A DNA stretch of 64,000 nucleotides from Calderihabitans maritimus (lineage in GTDB: Bacteria; Bacillota; KKC1; Calderihabitantales; Calderihabitantaceae), in contig NZ_BDGJ01000010.1 in NCBI RefSeq assembly GCF_002207765.1, positions 1 through 64,000 of the forward strand, written 5' to 3'. Both the position numbers and the translations under genes were made by a program. The notes under the pieces were generated by a model. That model saw nothing but the letters and a program-made list of their open reading frames with translations. It ran no database searches and had not been told where the DNA came from. Position 1 is the first letter of the stretch, and every line of letters begins with the position of its first letter. Positions 51,849-59,938 of the stretch are shown piece after piece.

Positions 51849-54667
51849 AAATAACCAGAAGAAGTTTTATAAAAGGTGCTTCTGCTCTCGGAGTTATTAG
51901 TGCTCTAGGTGGGGTCAGCCAGGTTTTTGCTTCCGGCAAGAAAGTGCCGGAATATATCGCCGGTGCTCCCTTAAAAGATGCGTTAGCGGACGAAGAAGGG
52001 GTTGAGATTAAGTACAGTGTTTGTTTGCAATGCCACAGTGCCTGCACTATCCGGGTCAAAGTTGAGAATGGAGTTATCAGGAAAATAGACGGTAACCCTT
52101 ACAGCCCTATGACCATGGATCCGCCTATTCCTTATGATACTCCACCCGAGGAGGCTAAAAAATACGTTGGGCGCGTCTGTGCCCGGGGACAGGCGGGGAT
52201 ACAGACCTGTTATGACCCCTATAGAGTGACACAGCCTCTCAAGCGCGTAGGCCCGAGGGGTTCGGGCAAATGGCAGCCTATTAGCTGGGAACAGGCGCTG
52301 ACGGAAATAGTAGAAGGCGGTGACCTTTTTGGAGAAGGTCATGTAGACGGGCTCCGCGCCATTCGGGATTTGGAAACACCAATTGATCCCGGAGCACCAG
52401 AACTCGGCCCGAAAGCAAACCAGTTTGTCTTTCTGGCGGGTAGAATCGAACACGGCCGGAAAGAATTTTCAAAACGATTCGTGAAAGATGCTTTTGGATC
52501 TGTTAACTGGTTCGAGCATACCTCTATCTGTGAGCAGAGCCATCATATTGCCTTCAAACAGACGATGGGAGGGAAAAGCCACTTTAAACCTGACTTTGAT
52601 CACGCCCAATATATAATCTCCTTTGGAGCAACCTACGGTGAAGCCAACTTCCCTATGAACGCTCTGGGACGCAAGTTGGCGGATTTCAAACTGCGTGGGG
52701 GCAAGCTGGTAGTGGTAGATCCCAGAATGTCCAACACGGCAGTAAAGGCCGACCGCTGGGTACCTATTAAACCAGGTATGGATGGCGCTTTGGCTATGGG
52801 TATGATTCGCTGGATAATAGATCATGAGCGTTATGACAAGCGTTTCCTGCAGAATACCTCTAAAGAAGCGGCAGCCAAAGACGGTGAAAGCAGTTGGACC
52901 GATGCCACCTACCTGGTGCGCTTGGATAACATGAGCTTGTTGCGAGCCGGTGATGCCGGTCTGGGTGGCAGCCCCAACGCCTACGTTGTGCTGTCGGATG
53001 GCGAACCGCAGGTTTATACTCAAGTGGATCATGGAGATTTGGAGGGAGAAATTGTAATCAACGGCATCCGTTGCAAGACGGTCTTTACGCTGCTGAAAGA
53101 ACGGGCCCGGGAATATTCCTTGGCTGAGTATGCGAAATTTGCCGGAGTGGAGGCTGACCTCATTGCCACGCTGGCTGACGAGTTTTCCGCCCATGGCAAG
53201 AGAGCGGTGGCAGACTTCTACCGCGGCCCGGTGCAGCACACTAACGGATTTTATAATGGGCGGGCTATTATAGTGCTGAACCTGCTGGTAGGAAACATTG
53301 ACCACAAGGGTGGTTATGCCGTTGGCGGCGGGCATCTCCACGAAATGGGTGGTAAACCGGGTAATCCTTATGACTTAGCGAAAATGCATCCGGGAAAGGT
53401 GAAGGCAAAAGGCGTTCCCATTTCCCGGGAAAAATCGCGGTATGAGGACAGCACGGAATTCAAAAAGAATGGTTATCCGGCAAAGCGGCCGTGGTTTCCG
53501 TTCAGCGGTAATATTTATCAGGAAGTAATGGCGGGGATCGCCGATCAGTATCCTTATCCCATAAAGGCATTGTTTTTGCACATGGGGACACCGGCTTACT
53601 CCACACCGGCCATGAAGGACATCATTATCAACACTCTAAAAGATACCAGAAAGGTTCCGTTGTTTGTCGCCTGTGACATTTTGATCGGGGAAACGTCCAT
53701 GTATGCCGATTATATTCTGCCTGATGTTACGTATTTGGAGCGCTGGGGCACTCCGCATACCGCTCCGACCATATTAACCACAGTCAGCAAGGTGCGCCAG
53801 CCCGTGGTAAAGGTACATCCTGAGACCAGGTCCCTGGAGGAAATACTGATTGATTTGGCCAAACGTCTCAATCTCCCTGGATTCGGCAAGGACGGATTTG
53901 GTCCAGGCTTAGATCTCGAAAAACCGGAAGATTGGTATCTCAAAATGGTAGCTAACTATGCCTACGGGGATAAACCCGGTGACGCTGTGCCGGGAGCCAC
54001 CGAAAAAGAGAAAATTCAGTATGTTTTAGATCGCGGGGGGCGTTTTGAACCGGTGGATCAGGCTTACGATGGTGACTTGCTTAAACATCGTTATGGTAAG
54101 CTATGTACTATTTACGCGGAAAAAGTTGCCCAGGCCAAGCACAGCATCACCGGCGAGCCATTTGACGGTCTTCCTAGGTTCGAGCCCATTAAGGATATGA
54201 AAGGGAATTTGATTACCGATGATGATTTCCCATTTACGTTAATAACTTACAAGTTGCCGTTCCATAGCCATGCACGTACGGCAGTGGATCCCTGGTTGAT
54301 GGAAATCCTGCCGGAAAACTATGTGTTGATCAATGCTGCAGATGCTGGAAAGCTGGGAATCAAGACTGGCGACAAAATAAGGCTTATTTCGCCCACCAAT
54401 CAAAAAGGTGAAGTGGGTAAGGCTAAAGTTGTGCAGGGGATTCGTCCCGGTGTGGTTGCGGTTTCCGGTCATTACGGCCACTGGGCTTCGGGTGCTTTAC
54501 CGCAAGTTGTTGATGGACAAGAAACAGGGTACGATGCTGGCAGGGGTACAGGTATTAATCCCAATCCCGTGATGCGGATCGACACCAGCATTGGAAATGT
54601 GGGAATTGAGGATCCGATCGGCGGAAGTGCAGCTTTTTACGGTAAAGTAAAAGTAGTAAAAGCATAG
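51845..54667 (+). CDS. ttrA: Molybdopterin reductase catalytic subunit, TtrA/SrdA/ArrA clade
   Basis: 940 residues. Twin-arginine signal TRRSFIKGASALG. The [4Fe-4S] motif is CLQCHSACTIRV...GRVCARGQ, and the molybdenum ligand is probably the Cys of HTSICEQSHH near residue 223. EGGDLFGEGHVDGLRAI near residue 155 and YPAKRPWFPFSGN near 545 closely recall tetrathionate reductase TtrA as I remember it, and the B-C-A order is that of ttrBCA and of selenate reductase srdBCA. Arsenate reductase ArrA is a relative, and arsR and acr3 lie on the same element. Tetrathionate is favoured, with arsenate or selenate possible. The enzyme works outside the membrane. Confidence 0.82.
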   Translation: MKITRRSFIKGASALGVISALGGVSQVFASGKKVPEYIAGAPLKDALADEEGVEIKYSVCLQCHSACTIRVKVENGVIRKIDGNPYSPMTMDPPIPYDTPPEEAKKYVGRVCARGQAGIQTCYDPYRVTQPLKRVGPRGSGKWQPISWEQALTEIVEGGDLFGEGHVDGLRAIRDLETPIDPGAPELGPKANQFVFLAGRIEHGRKEFSKRFVKDAFGSVNWFEHTSICEQSHHIAFKQTMGGKSHFKPDFDHAQYIISFGATYGEANFPMNALGRKLADFKLRGGKLVVVDPRMSNTAVKADRWVPIKPGMDGALAMGMIRWIIDHERYDKRFLQNTSKEAAAKDGESSWTDATYLVRLDNMSLLRAGDAGLGGSPNAYVVLSDGEPQVYTQVDHGDLEGEIVINGIRCKTVFTLLKERAREYSLAEYAKFAGVEADLIATLADEFSAHGKRAVADFYRGPVQHTNGFYNGRAIIVLNLLVGNIDHKGGYAVGGGHLHEMGGKPGNPYDLAKMHPGKVKAKGVPISREKSRYEDSTEFKKNGYPAKRPWFPFSGNIYQEVMAGIADQYPYPIKALFLHMGTPAYSTPAMKDIIINTLKDTRKVPLFVACDILIGETSMYADYILPDVTYLERWGTPHTAPTILTTVSKVRQPVVKVHPETRSLEEILIDLAKRLNLPGFGKDGFGPGLDLEKPEDWYLKMVANYAYGDKPGDAVPGATEKEKIQYVLDRGGRFEPVDQAYDGDLLKHRYGKLCTIYAEKVAQAKHSITGEPFDGLPRFEPIKDMKGNLITDDDFPFTLITYKLPFHSHARTAVDPWLMEILPENYVLINAADAGKLGIKTGDKIRLISPTNQKGEVGKAKVVQGIRPGVVAVSGHYGHWASGALPQVVDGQETGYDAGRGTGINPNPVMRIDTSIGNVGIEDPIGGSAAFYGKVKVVKA

Positions 54668-54686
54668 CCTGTAAGCGAATAATTCT

Positions 54687-54719
54687 AAGGCGGCTTTCCG
54701 CTTCAGGGAGTGCCGCCTT
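54687..54719 (+). other. Intergenic hairpin between catalytic subunit and chaperone genes
   Basis: AAGGCGGC and GCCGCCTT pair over 8 bp around a 17-nt loop without a real T tract. It may be a weak terminator or an RNA-processing or stability element that lowers expression of the downstream chaperone relative to the reductase. Confidence 0.5.
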
Positions 54720-54750
54720 GGACTTTCTCATTGTTTTTGGGGGTGAAATT

Positions 54751-55419
54751 ATGAGATTAGCTGCTGAATTGGCTGTAGCTAGAGCTAATGTCTACGGATT
54801 TCTGGCAACCTGCTACTTGAAAAAACCATCCGAATGGCTCACTAAGCTTAAAAAGCAAGGTAAATTTGACTTGGTAGGTATTTTTGGTACTGAAGGGAAG
54901 AATTTACAGAGACAGCTAAACGATTGTCTTTCTCCTTGCTCCCGGGGAAAATTGCAACATTTAGACGAGGAGTTTCATGCGTTGTTTTCCGTTCCCGGTG
55001 ACAAATATCTTACTCCATACGAGTCATGTTACCGAGAGAAGAAATTGGATGGCTCGTGGGGCAATAATTGGGGATGCAATACCGTAGAAGTGCAGTTCTT
55101 GTACAAAAGAGCAGGGGCAACCGTCCTTGATGAGTTAGGGAGACTCCCGGACCACTTTGGCGTGGAGCTAGCATTTTTAGAATATCTCTGCCTCGGAGAA
55201 GAAAGCTCCATTAGAGCCGGTGATTTTGAGCAAGCGGGAACTTATCAAAGATGGCAGAGAGGCTTTTTAAACGACCATCTTCTGCAATGGAGCGAAGAGT
55301 TCCTTTCTCGACTGGAGCAGTGTTCGGAAGAGGAGCTGTATTTTGCCATTGCTGCCGTGACACGGGAATTTTTAATTGCTGATAGCAGTTATTTGACTGC
55401 TGCAACCATGGAAAATTAA
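54751..55419 (+). CDS. TorD/DmsD-family molybdoenzyme chaperone
   Basis: 222 residues from the ATG at 54751 with GGGGGTG upstream. An all-helical protein with the family pattern ANVYGFLATCYLKKPSEW at the start, LDEEFHALFSVPGDKYLTPYESCYRE in the middle (the YESCY region is close to the EDxxY of TorD relatives) and DHFGVELAFLEYLCL near residue 145. These chaperones bind the twin-arginine signal and the unfinished molybdenum subunit until the cofactor is inserted. Position right behind the catalytic gene supports a dedicated role. Confidence 0.88.
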   Translation: MRLAAELAVARANVYGFLATCYLKKPSEWLTKLKKQGKFDLVGIFGTEGKNLQRQLNDCLSPCSRGKLQHLDEEFHALFSVPGDKYLTPYESCYREKKLDGSWGNNWGCNTVEVQFLYKRAGATVLDELGRLPDHFGVELAFLEYLCLGEESSIRAGDFEQAGTYQRWQRGFLNDHLLQWSEEFLSRLEQCSEEELYFAIAAVTREFLIADSSYLTAATMEN

Positions 55420-55433
55420 GAGGGTGGTGGGAA

Positions 55434-56204
55434 TTGAAATTCTGGCGTCCGGTAATTTTGCTTTTGCTTCTGGCACTGGTTCCGTCCGGCTGCACCACCG
55501 AAAAGGGGGTAAAACAAAAAGACTTACATTTGAATCTAAAATCGGAAACGGCGCTGCCCACGAGTAAACAGACAATACAGCCAATACGGTTATCTCTATC
55601 CGGATATCAATTTGACCCTTTAAAGGGAGAGCCGACAGTCCCGCCAAGCCTGGATCAGGGAGCGTGGTACTCTGAGGGAAAACGGTTGTTCCTGGTACAG
55701 TTAAAACAATTTGGCCCTGAAGTGAATCGCTGGAAAGAGCAGGCTCGAAACAAAGGTATGGAGTTTTTGGATTTCACCGAGGTAAATACTTACCTGGTAT
55801 GCGCTGACAGCAATCTGGCGGCCGATTTGAGGCAGGATGACTTTGTCAGGGCGATTGTGGACTATAAGCTGGCGTATAAATTGTCGCAGGAGATTTTGTC
55901 CGAATGGGAGAATTACGTTGGCCCACCGGCAGGCAATGACCGTACCTGTGCTTTAAGCGGCAGCAAACACTTTTTACTCCGTTTAAGGAAACCCGGGGAT
56001 CGGGAGGCAGTTGCTGAGGCTGTCCGAGAGAATAACGGCCGGGTGTTAGGTCCAAATTCGTCACAAAGTATTGTGCTTAATATCGTGGCTCCACCGCAAA
56101 TTTTACCAAAGATAGTACATTTACCACAAATACTAGGTGTCAAGGTGGCGAAAAATACCGGTTCAGCCATTTCTGATGATATTGTAGAATGGGATTTCGG
56201 TTGA
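55434..56204 (+). CDS. Lipoprotein resembling an S8-protease propeptide domain
   Basis: 256 residues, TTG start behind GAGGGTGGTGGG. The lipoprotein signal ends in VPSGC. Residues ~75-150 (LFLVQLKQFGPEVNRWKEQARNKGMEFLDFTEVNTYLVCAD, then FVRAIVDYKLAYKLSQEI) resemble the repeat propeptide domains found ahead of subtilisin-like (S8) proteases. A second, weaker copy follows (HFLLRLRKPGDREAVAEAV...). No protease catalytic domain with its Asp/His/Ser triad is present, so this is a stand-alone propeptide-like protein, perhaps a protease inhibitor, chaperone or adhesion module. Its presence in the reductase operon is unexplained. Confidence 0.6.
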   Translation: MKFWRPVILLLLLALVPSGCTTEKGVKQKDLHLNLKSETALPTSKQTIQPIRLSLSGYQFDPLKGEPTVPPSLDQGAWYSEGKRLFLVQLKQFGPEVNRWKEQARNKGMEFLDFTEVNTYLVCADSNLAADLRQDDFVRAIVDYKLAYKLSQEILSEWENYVGPPAGNDRTCALSGSKHFLLRLRKPGDREAVAEAVRENNGRVLGPNSSQSIVLNIVAPPQILPKIVHLPQILGVKVAKNTGSAISDDIVEWDFG

Positions 56205-56315
56205 TAAAACTGCTGTCCCCGTGCCGTGTGCACTGCCTGAAACATTAGTATGCGAGGGGTTCGGAGGGTCTCTGTGCTGTCTTGAGACCAGGATTTGGGG
56301 GTGAGGTGTTGCCGG

Positions 56316-57008
56316 ATGGAAATTCCTGCGGGACTGGCCTTGTTGGCCGGGTTTGTATCATTTTTGTCTCCTTGTGTTTTACCTCTTGTGCCTGCGTATT
56401 TTTCGTACCTAGCAGGTAGCTCAGCCAATTCAGCTAGAGGGGCAACCTTTATCAGGGCTTTTGGGTTTGTAATGGGATTTGCCACCGTCTTCGTGACCAT
56501 GGGAGCGACTGCAAGCACTATTGGCAAGCTGTTGATAACCTATAAGGCCATATATGTTAAAGTCAGCGCAATAATCATTATTGTCTTTGGATTAAGTCTC
56601 ATGGAAGTAGTGCGACTAAGGCCCTTAATGCGCGAAAGACGTTTTAGCTTCGGCTCATCGGCCGCAACAAGGCCAATGGGAGCATTAATTCTGGGAATGG
56701 CTTTTGCAGCAGGCTGGACACCCTGTGTGGGACCGGTGTTAGGGAGCATACTGCTCTACGCGGGGTCTGCGGCAACCGTAAAAGAGGGAATAATAATGCT
56801 GGTTGTTTATTCAATAGGGTTGGCCGTACCGTTTCTTTTGGCCGGCCTGGTTATGGAGCGGCTTAAGGTGTTTTTGCAACGTTTCGGCGAATATTTGCCG
56901 TGGATTTCCCGGGCTAGCGGACTAGTGATGGTGCTTTTTGGGTTGCTGATATTTTTTGATAAATTGGCATGGCTCAGCTTGTTGATACCAGAAAAATTTA
57001 ATTTTTAA
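56316..57008 (+). CDS. ccdA: CcdA-type thiol-disulfide transporter
   Basis: 230 residues from the ATG at 56316 with GAGGTG 7 nt upstream. Six membrane helices. The first active Cys is in FLSPCVLPLVPAY and the second in AAGWTPCVGPVLGSI, the classical CcdA pair. It carries reducing equivalents from cytoplasmic thioredoxin to the outside, for cytochrome c maturation or other exported thiol proteins. The next gene encodes an exported TlpA-like protein, its likely electron acceptor. Confidence 0.93.
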   Translation: MEIPAGLALLAGFVSFLSPCVLPLVPAYFSYLAGSSANSARGATFIRAFGFVMGFATVFVTMGATASTIGKLLITYKAIYVKVSAIIIIVFGLSLMEVVRLRPLMRERRFSFGSSAATRPMGALILGMAFAAGWTPCVGPVLGSILLYAGSAATVKEGIIMLVVYSIGLAVPFLLAGLVMERLKVFLQRFGEYLPWISRASGLVMVLFGLLIFFDKLAWLSLLIPEKFNF

Positions 57009-57065
57009 GCATGGGGCTAACACCCTTTCTGACTTGCCTGGACAGGATAGAGGGAGGCAAGAAAC

Positions 57066-57647
57066 ATGATGAAAAAGGCTCTTACAGCGATTGCTGCCGT
57101 AATCGGCATCGTCTTTATATTTGTTATCGGAAGCCGCTATGTGCGCATTACACCAATGGAGCCAACACAGAACGGATTACCGGCTTCAACGGCGGATTTG
57201 CCAGCGTCATCAGATAGTGATACATCCGTTGCGCCAAGTTTTACCCTGGAAACTTTAGGTGGGAAACCTGTATCCTTAAAGGAGTTTCGCGGAAAACCGT
57301 TGGTTTTGAATTTCTGGGCTTCGTGGTGACCAAATTGCAGGGAAGAAATGCCTGCGTTGCAGGCATTTTATGAGAAATATGGCAACGACAAAGTTGTATT
57401 GCTGACGGTAAACATTATGCAAAGAGAAACGGTCAAGGGAATCCAAGAATTTATGCAGGGAAACGGCTATACGTTACCAGTGGCCCTAGATAGGCAGGGG
57501 TTAGCCAGCAGGCTGTACGGGGTAAGCGGGATACCCGCTACTTATTTCATTGATGCGGCAGGGCGCATCCGGTCAAAGCATCTAGGTCCTCTCAATATAA
57601 ATATTTTGGAAAAAAATGTCACAAAATTATTTTCCGGTTCCGGATGA
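57066..57647 (+). CDS. Selenocysteine-containing TlpA-like thioredoxin
   Basis: 193 residues when the in-frame TGA at 57327-57329 is read as selenocysteine. Before it is NFWASW, after it [10 protein letters not shown]; the TlpA/ResA family has [17 protein letters not shown], so U replaces the first redox-active Cys. Homology continues unbroken on both sides ([14 protein letters not shown] near residue 160). A perfect 10-bp hairpin with a GTT loop starts 16 nt after the TGA, as a bacterial SECIS should. The N-terminal TM segment (residues ~4-24) anchors it outside. It follows ccdA and should use it as electron source. A plain nonsense mutation is less likely but not excluded. Confidence 0.9.
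57346..57368 (+). promoter_or_regulatory. Bacterial SECIS hairpin
   Basis: AAATGCCTGC, loop GTT, GCAGGCATTT: perfect 10-bp stem inside the coding sequence, 16 nt after the TGA at 57327. The loop contains GU, as the SelB-binding loop of fdhF does. It directs selenocysteine insertion. Confidence 0.85.
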
Positions 57648-57735
57648 GTTTAAAAGGGTGTTAAACGCGCTGCAGGTTTAATGAAAGAGCACATTTTGCT
57701 CCCTTGCCAGTTTCCTGTTAAAGGCGGTGATAACG

Positions 57736-58839
57736 ATGTCCGATTTGCAAAAGCTAGCTGATGTAGTTTCCTTGTACCTGGGTAATTTAGCCGTTAAACC
57801 CCGCCGCTGTAGCCGGGTGCGGTCTCACCTGAGCACTTGCAGGGCATGTCTCGAGGTGTGTCCTACCAATGGAATCAAGCTCTCGGAAACCGGTTTGGAA
57901 GTAGAGAACTGTATAGATTGTGGTTTATGTACATCAGCCTGTGTTACAGGGGCTCTGGTGTGGACAAATCCTTCGCCACTTCAGCTGATTGAAAAAGTTA
58001 CGCAAAAAATTCAGGAGTTTGAGGAAGCAGTTATTTATTGCGGTCCATGTTCGCCGAAGAAAAAATTAAAGCAGGGAATTGAAGTGCCCTGCTTAGGTAG
58101 TATTCCTTGGGAATGTTGGTTGCAATTGTTATTGCTTTCCGACCAGGTCAAAGTGCTGCTACCAGGCGACCCTTGCCCTACCTGTCGGGTTAAAGGCGGA
58201 GGGGAGAGTTGGAGAAGACAGTTGGGGGAAGCTGAACGCATAACAGGAAAAAGAATTACATTTGTTGCCAATGCTAAAACAAGACGAAGAAGGCCTTCGG
58301 GCGGGAGTGTGGATACGGAACGCAGGAGGTTCTTGCGATCAGTCGTTGACGGGCTGGGGAAAGTTCCGGAAATTGTTATCCCCGGTTTTCTGGGCGGAGA
58401 TGAGGGCAACAAAATCACTGCCGATAGAGTTACGATCAGTGAAAGACGCCAGGTATTACTCAACCTGATTAGAGAGTACCCTCCCTTTAGAGAGCGGATC
58501 CTGATTAAATTGCCCGTGATGGTAGGAAACTGTCAGTTCTGTAGGGCCTGTAGTATTCTCTGCCCTCAAGGGGCGTTGAAACAAAACAAGACAGGCGACG
58601 TCGTTAAATTAGAACTCAATGTTAGTGCTTGCAGTGGCTGTAACCTGTGCGCCACAGTTTGTTTCCATAAAGCTTTGGAGTTAAAGAGTTTTCGGGCTAT
58701 GAAACTGGGTGAAGGTATAATCTGTGTGACTGAAGGACAAGATTTTAGTTGTCCTGAATGTGGTGAACTTTATACGGCAGTCAGAGGAGGGAAATGTTTT
58801 CGCTGCCGGAATAAAATGCGGTATGCTTTCGGGAGGTGA
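57736..58839 (+). CDS. Multi-cluster ferredoxin-like protein with zinc ribbon
   Basis: 367 residues from the ATG at 57736 with AAAGGCGG upstream. Two ferredoxin-type Cys sets at the N-terminus (CRACLEVCP, CIDCGLCTSAC) and two near residue 265-310 (CQFCRACSILCP, CSGCNLCATVC) imply four [4Fe-4S] clusters. The central part has further Cys (YCGPC, VPCLG, DPCPTCR). A C-terminal zinc ribbon follows (CPECGELY...CFRCRNK). No export signal. It probably carries electrons in the cytoplasm, perhaps between a donor and the thiol or reductase system of the element. The whole-protein family is not recognised. Confidence 0.75.
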   Translation: MSDLQKLADVVSLYLGNLAVKPRRCSRVRSHLSTCRACLEVCPTNGIKLSETGLEVENCIDCGLCTSACVTGALVWTNPSPLQLIEKVTQKIQEFEEAVIYCGPCSPKKKLKQGIEVPCLGSIPWECWLQLLLLSDQVKVLLPGDPCPTCRVKGGGESWRRQLGEAERITGKRITFVANAKTRRRRPSGGSVDTERRRFLRSVVDGLGKVPEIVIPGFLGGDEGNKITADRVTISERRQVLLNLIREYPPFRERILIKLPVMVGNCQFCRACSILCPQGALKQNKTGDVVKLELNVSACSGCNLCATVCFHKALELKSFRAMKLGEGIICVTEGQDFSCPECGELYTAVRGGKCFRCRNKMRYAFGR

Positions 58840-58843
58840 AGAC

Positions 58844-59020
58844 ATGTTTGGCAGGATAGGAGTACCGGAACTACTGGTTATTCTCGTGCTGGTACTGGTC
58901 ATTTTTGGTCCTGGGAAATTGCCCGGAGTAGGGAGAGCCATCGGTCAAAGTATCCGGGAATTTAAAAGTGCATTTGCACAACCCAAGAGCGATGAAATTA
59001 CTCAAGACGAAAACAGTTAG
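58844..59020 (+). CDS. tatA: Twin-arginine translocase TatA, copy 1
   Basis: 58 residues. GGGAGGTG precedes the ATG at 58844; longer frames overlap the upstream gene. The N-terminal TM helix and FGPGKLPGVGRAIGQSIREFKSA hinge plus amphipathic helix are diagnostic of TatA/TatE. It forms the pore that exports folded Tat substrates such as the reductase. A second TatA follows; no tatC is in the element, so a chromosomal TatC must be used. Confidence 0.9.
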   Translation: MFGRIGVPELLVILVLVLVIFGPGKLPGVGRAIGQSIREFKSAFAQPKSDEITQDENS

Positions 59021-59032
59021 GAGGCAGATTTG

Positions 59033-59236
59033 ATGTTGAACATCGGGTTTCCAGAGATGATATTGATCCTGGTTTTGGCTCTGATCGTGTTTGGCCCCAA
59101 GAAATTGCCGGAGGTTGGGAAAGCCGTCGGCAGCGCCCTAAAAGAGTTCAAAAAAGCGGCCAGCGATATCCAAGAAACAATAAGAATTGAGGAGGTTGCT
59201 AAACTTACCGAAAAGGAAAAGGTAAAAAGCAGTTAA
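59033..59236 (+). CDS. tatA: Twin-arginine translocase TatA, copy 2
   Basis: 67 residues from the ATG with AGGAGG about 9 nt upstream, overlapping the first tatA stop. TM helix, then [23 protein letters not shown], as in TatA. The two copies differ enough to be separate paralogues and may form a mixed or substrate-adapted channel for the large molybdoenzyme. Confidence 0.9.
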   Translation: MLNIGFPEMILILVLALIVFGPKKLPEVGKAVGSALKEFKKAASDIQETIRIEEVAKLTEKEKVKSS

Positions 59237-59246
59237 TGAGTCAACA

Positions 59247-59284
59247 TGGCGCCTTCTATTACTGGGGCGCCAGTTTATTTTTAT
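59247..59284 (+). terminator. Terminator after tatA
   Basis: TGGCGCC and GGCGCCA form a 7-bp stem around a 12-nt loop followed by GTTTATTTTTAT. It ends the reductase operon ahead of arsR. Confidence 0.75.
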
Positions 59285-59355
59285 ATTCAAGTTTATGTTT
59301 TTCAAAATTATGAGATGGTCAACCGCAAAATAAGATGGTATAATAAAACATAAAT

Positions 59356-59369
59356 TAAGCATATGCTTA
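59356..59369. promoter_or_regulatory. Putative ArsR operator
   Basis: TAAGCATATGCTTA, a perfect 14-bp palindrome with further partial symmetry in AA/TT outside it, 28 bp before the arsR start. The position suits repression of the arsR-acr3 unit by ArsR. Confidence 0.65.
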
Positions 59370-59396
59370 TTTATTTAAAGGAGAATTAATCAAATA

Positions 59397-59801
59397 ATGT
59401 ATAATTTTGTAAGAATATTTAAAGCCCTTGGTCAACCTACTCGTTTAAAAATTATTAAACTCTTAGCAGAAAAGGAACTATGCGTTTGTGAGCTGGAATT
59501 TATTTTAAACCTAACTCAGTCAGCAGTTTCCCAGCATTTGCGTGTGCTTAAAGAAGTAGGATTGGTGTTGGAACGCCGCGAAGGACAATGGGTGTTTTAT
59601 AGTTTGGATCTCGAGGCGTTAGTAAATCAAATACAAGAATTCCCTCTATTTCTAAAAGAGGATTTGGCCCAGATTGGTGCTCTGGCTCTTGAACGCGAAA
59701 AGCTGTCGTACCTGGAGATAAATCCGATAGCCAGTTGCAGACCCAGGCGTTTTACTGCAAACAAAACGTCACTTAAATCCGATGCCCCGGAAGCCGGTTA
59801 G
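59397..59801 (+). CDS. arsR: ArsR-family arsenic/metalloid repressor
   Basis: 134 residues; AAAGGAG is upstream of the ATG. Winged helix with FKALGQPTRLKIIKLL, then ELCVCELEFIL, where CVC is the As(III)-binding site of classical ArsR repressors, and LTQSAVSQHLRVLKEVGLV as recognition helix. A perfect palindrome lies just upstream. It should leave the DNA when arsenite binds and so free transcription of itself and acr3 downstream. A further Cys near the C-terminus may add a third ligand. Confidence 0.92.
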   Translation: MYNFVRIFKALGQPTRLKIIKLLAEKELCVCELEFILNLTQSAVSQHLRVLKEVGLVLERREGQWVFYSLDLEALVNQIQEFPLFLKEDLAQIGALALEREKLSYLEINPIASCRPRRFTANKTSLKSDAPEAG

Positions 59802-59938
59802 TGACTTAAATACCATTTTCGGATATGGCCGTCTGCAAGTGGAGGGAGGTGGAATAAAAGGGCAGGTGGTTCTGTTAGAAATTATAATGACATGGATTTT
59901 GCAGTCCGAAATACCTGAGGAGGAAAGGAGAGGTTGGG

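Noticed and set aside
57066-57329. Reading 57066-57329 and 57348-57647 as two separate truncated genes
   Set aside because: The TGA sits exactly at the redox-active Cys and a SECIS-like hairpin follows, so a single selenoprotein explains the data better.
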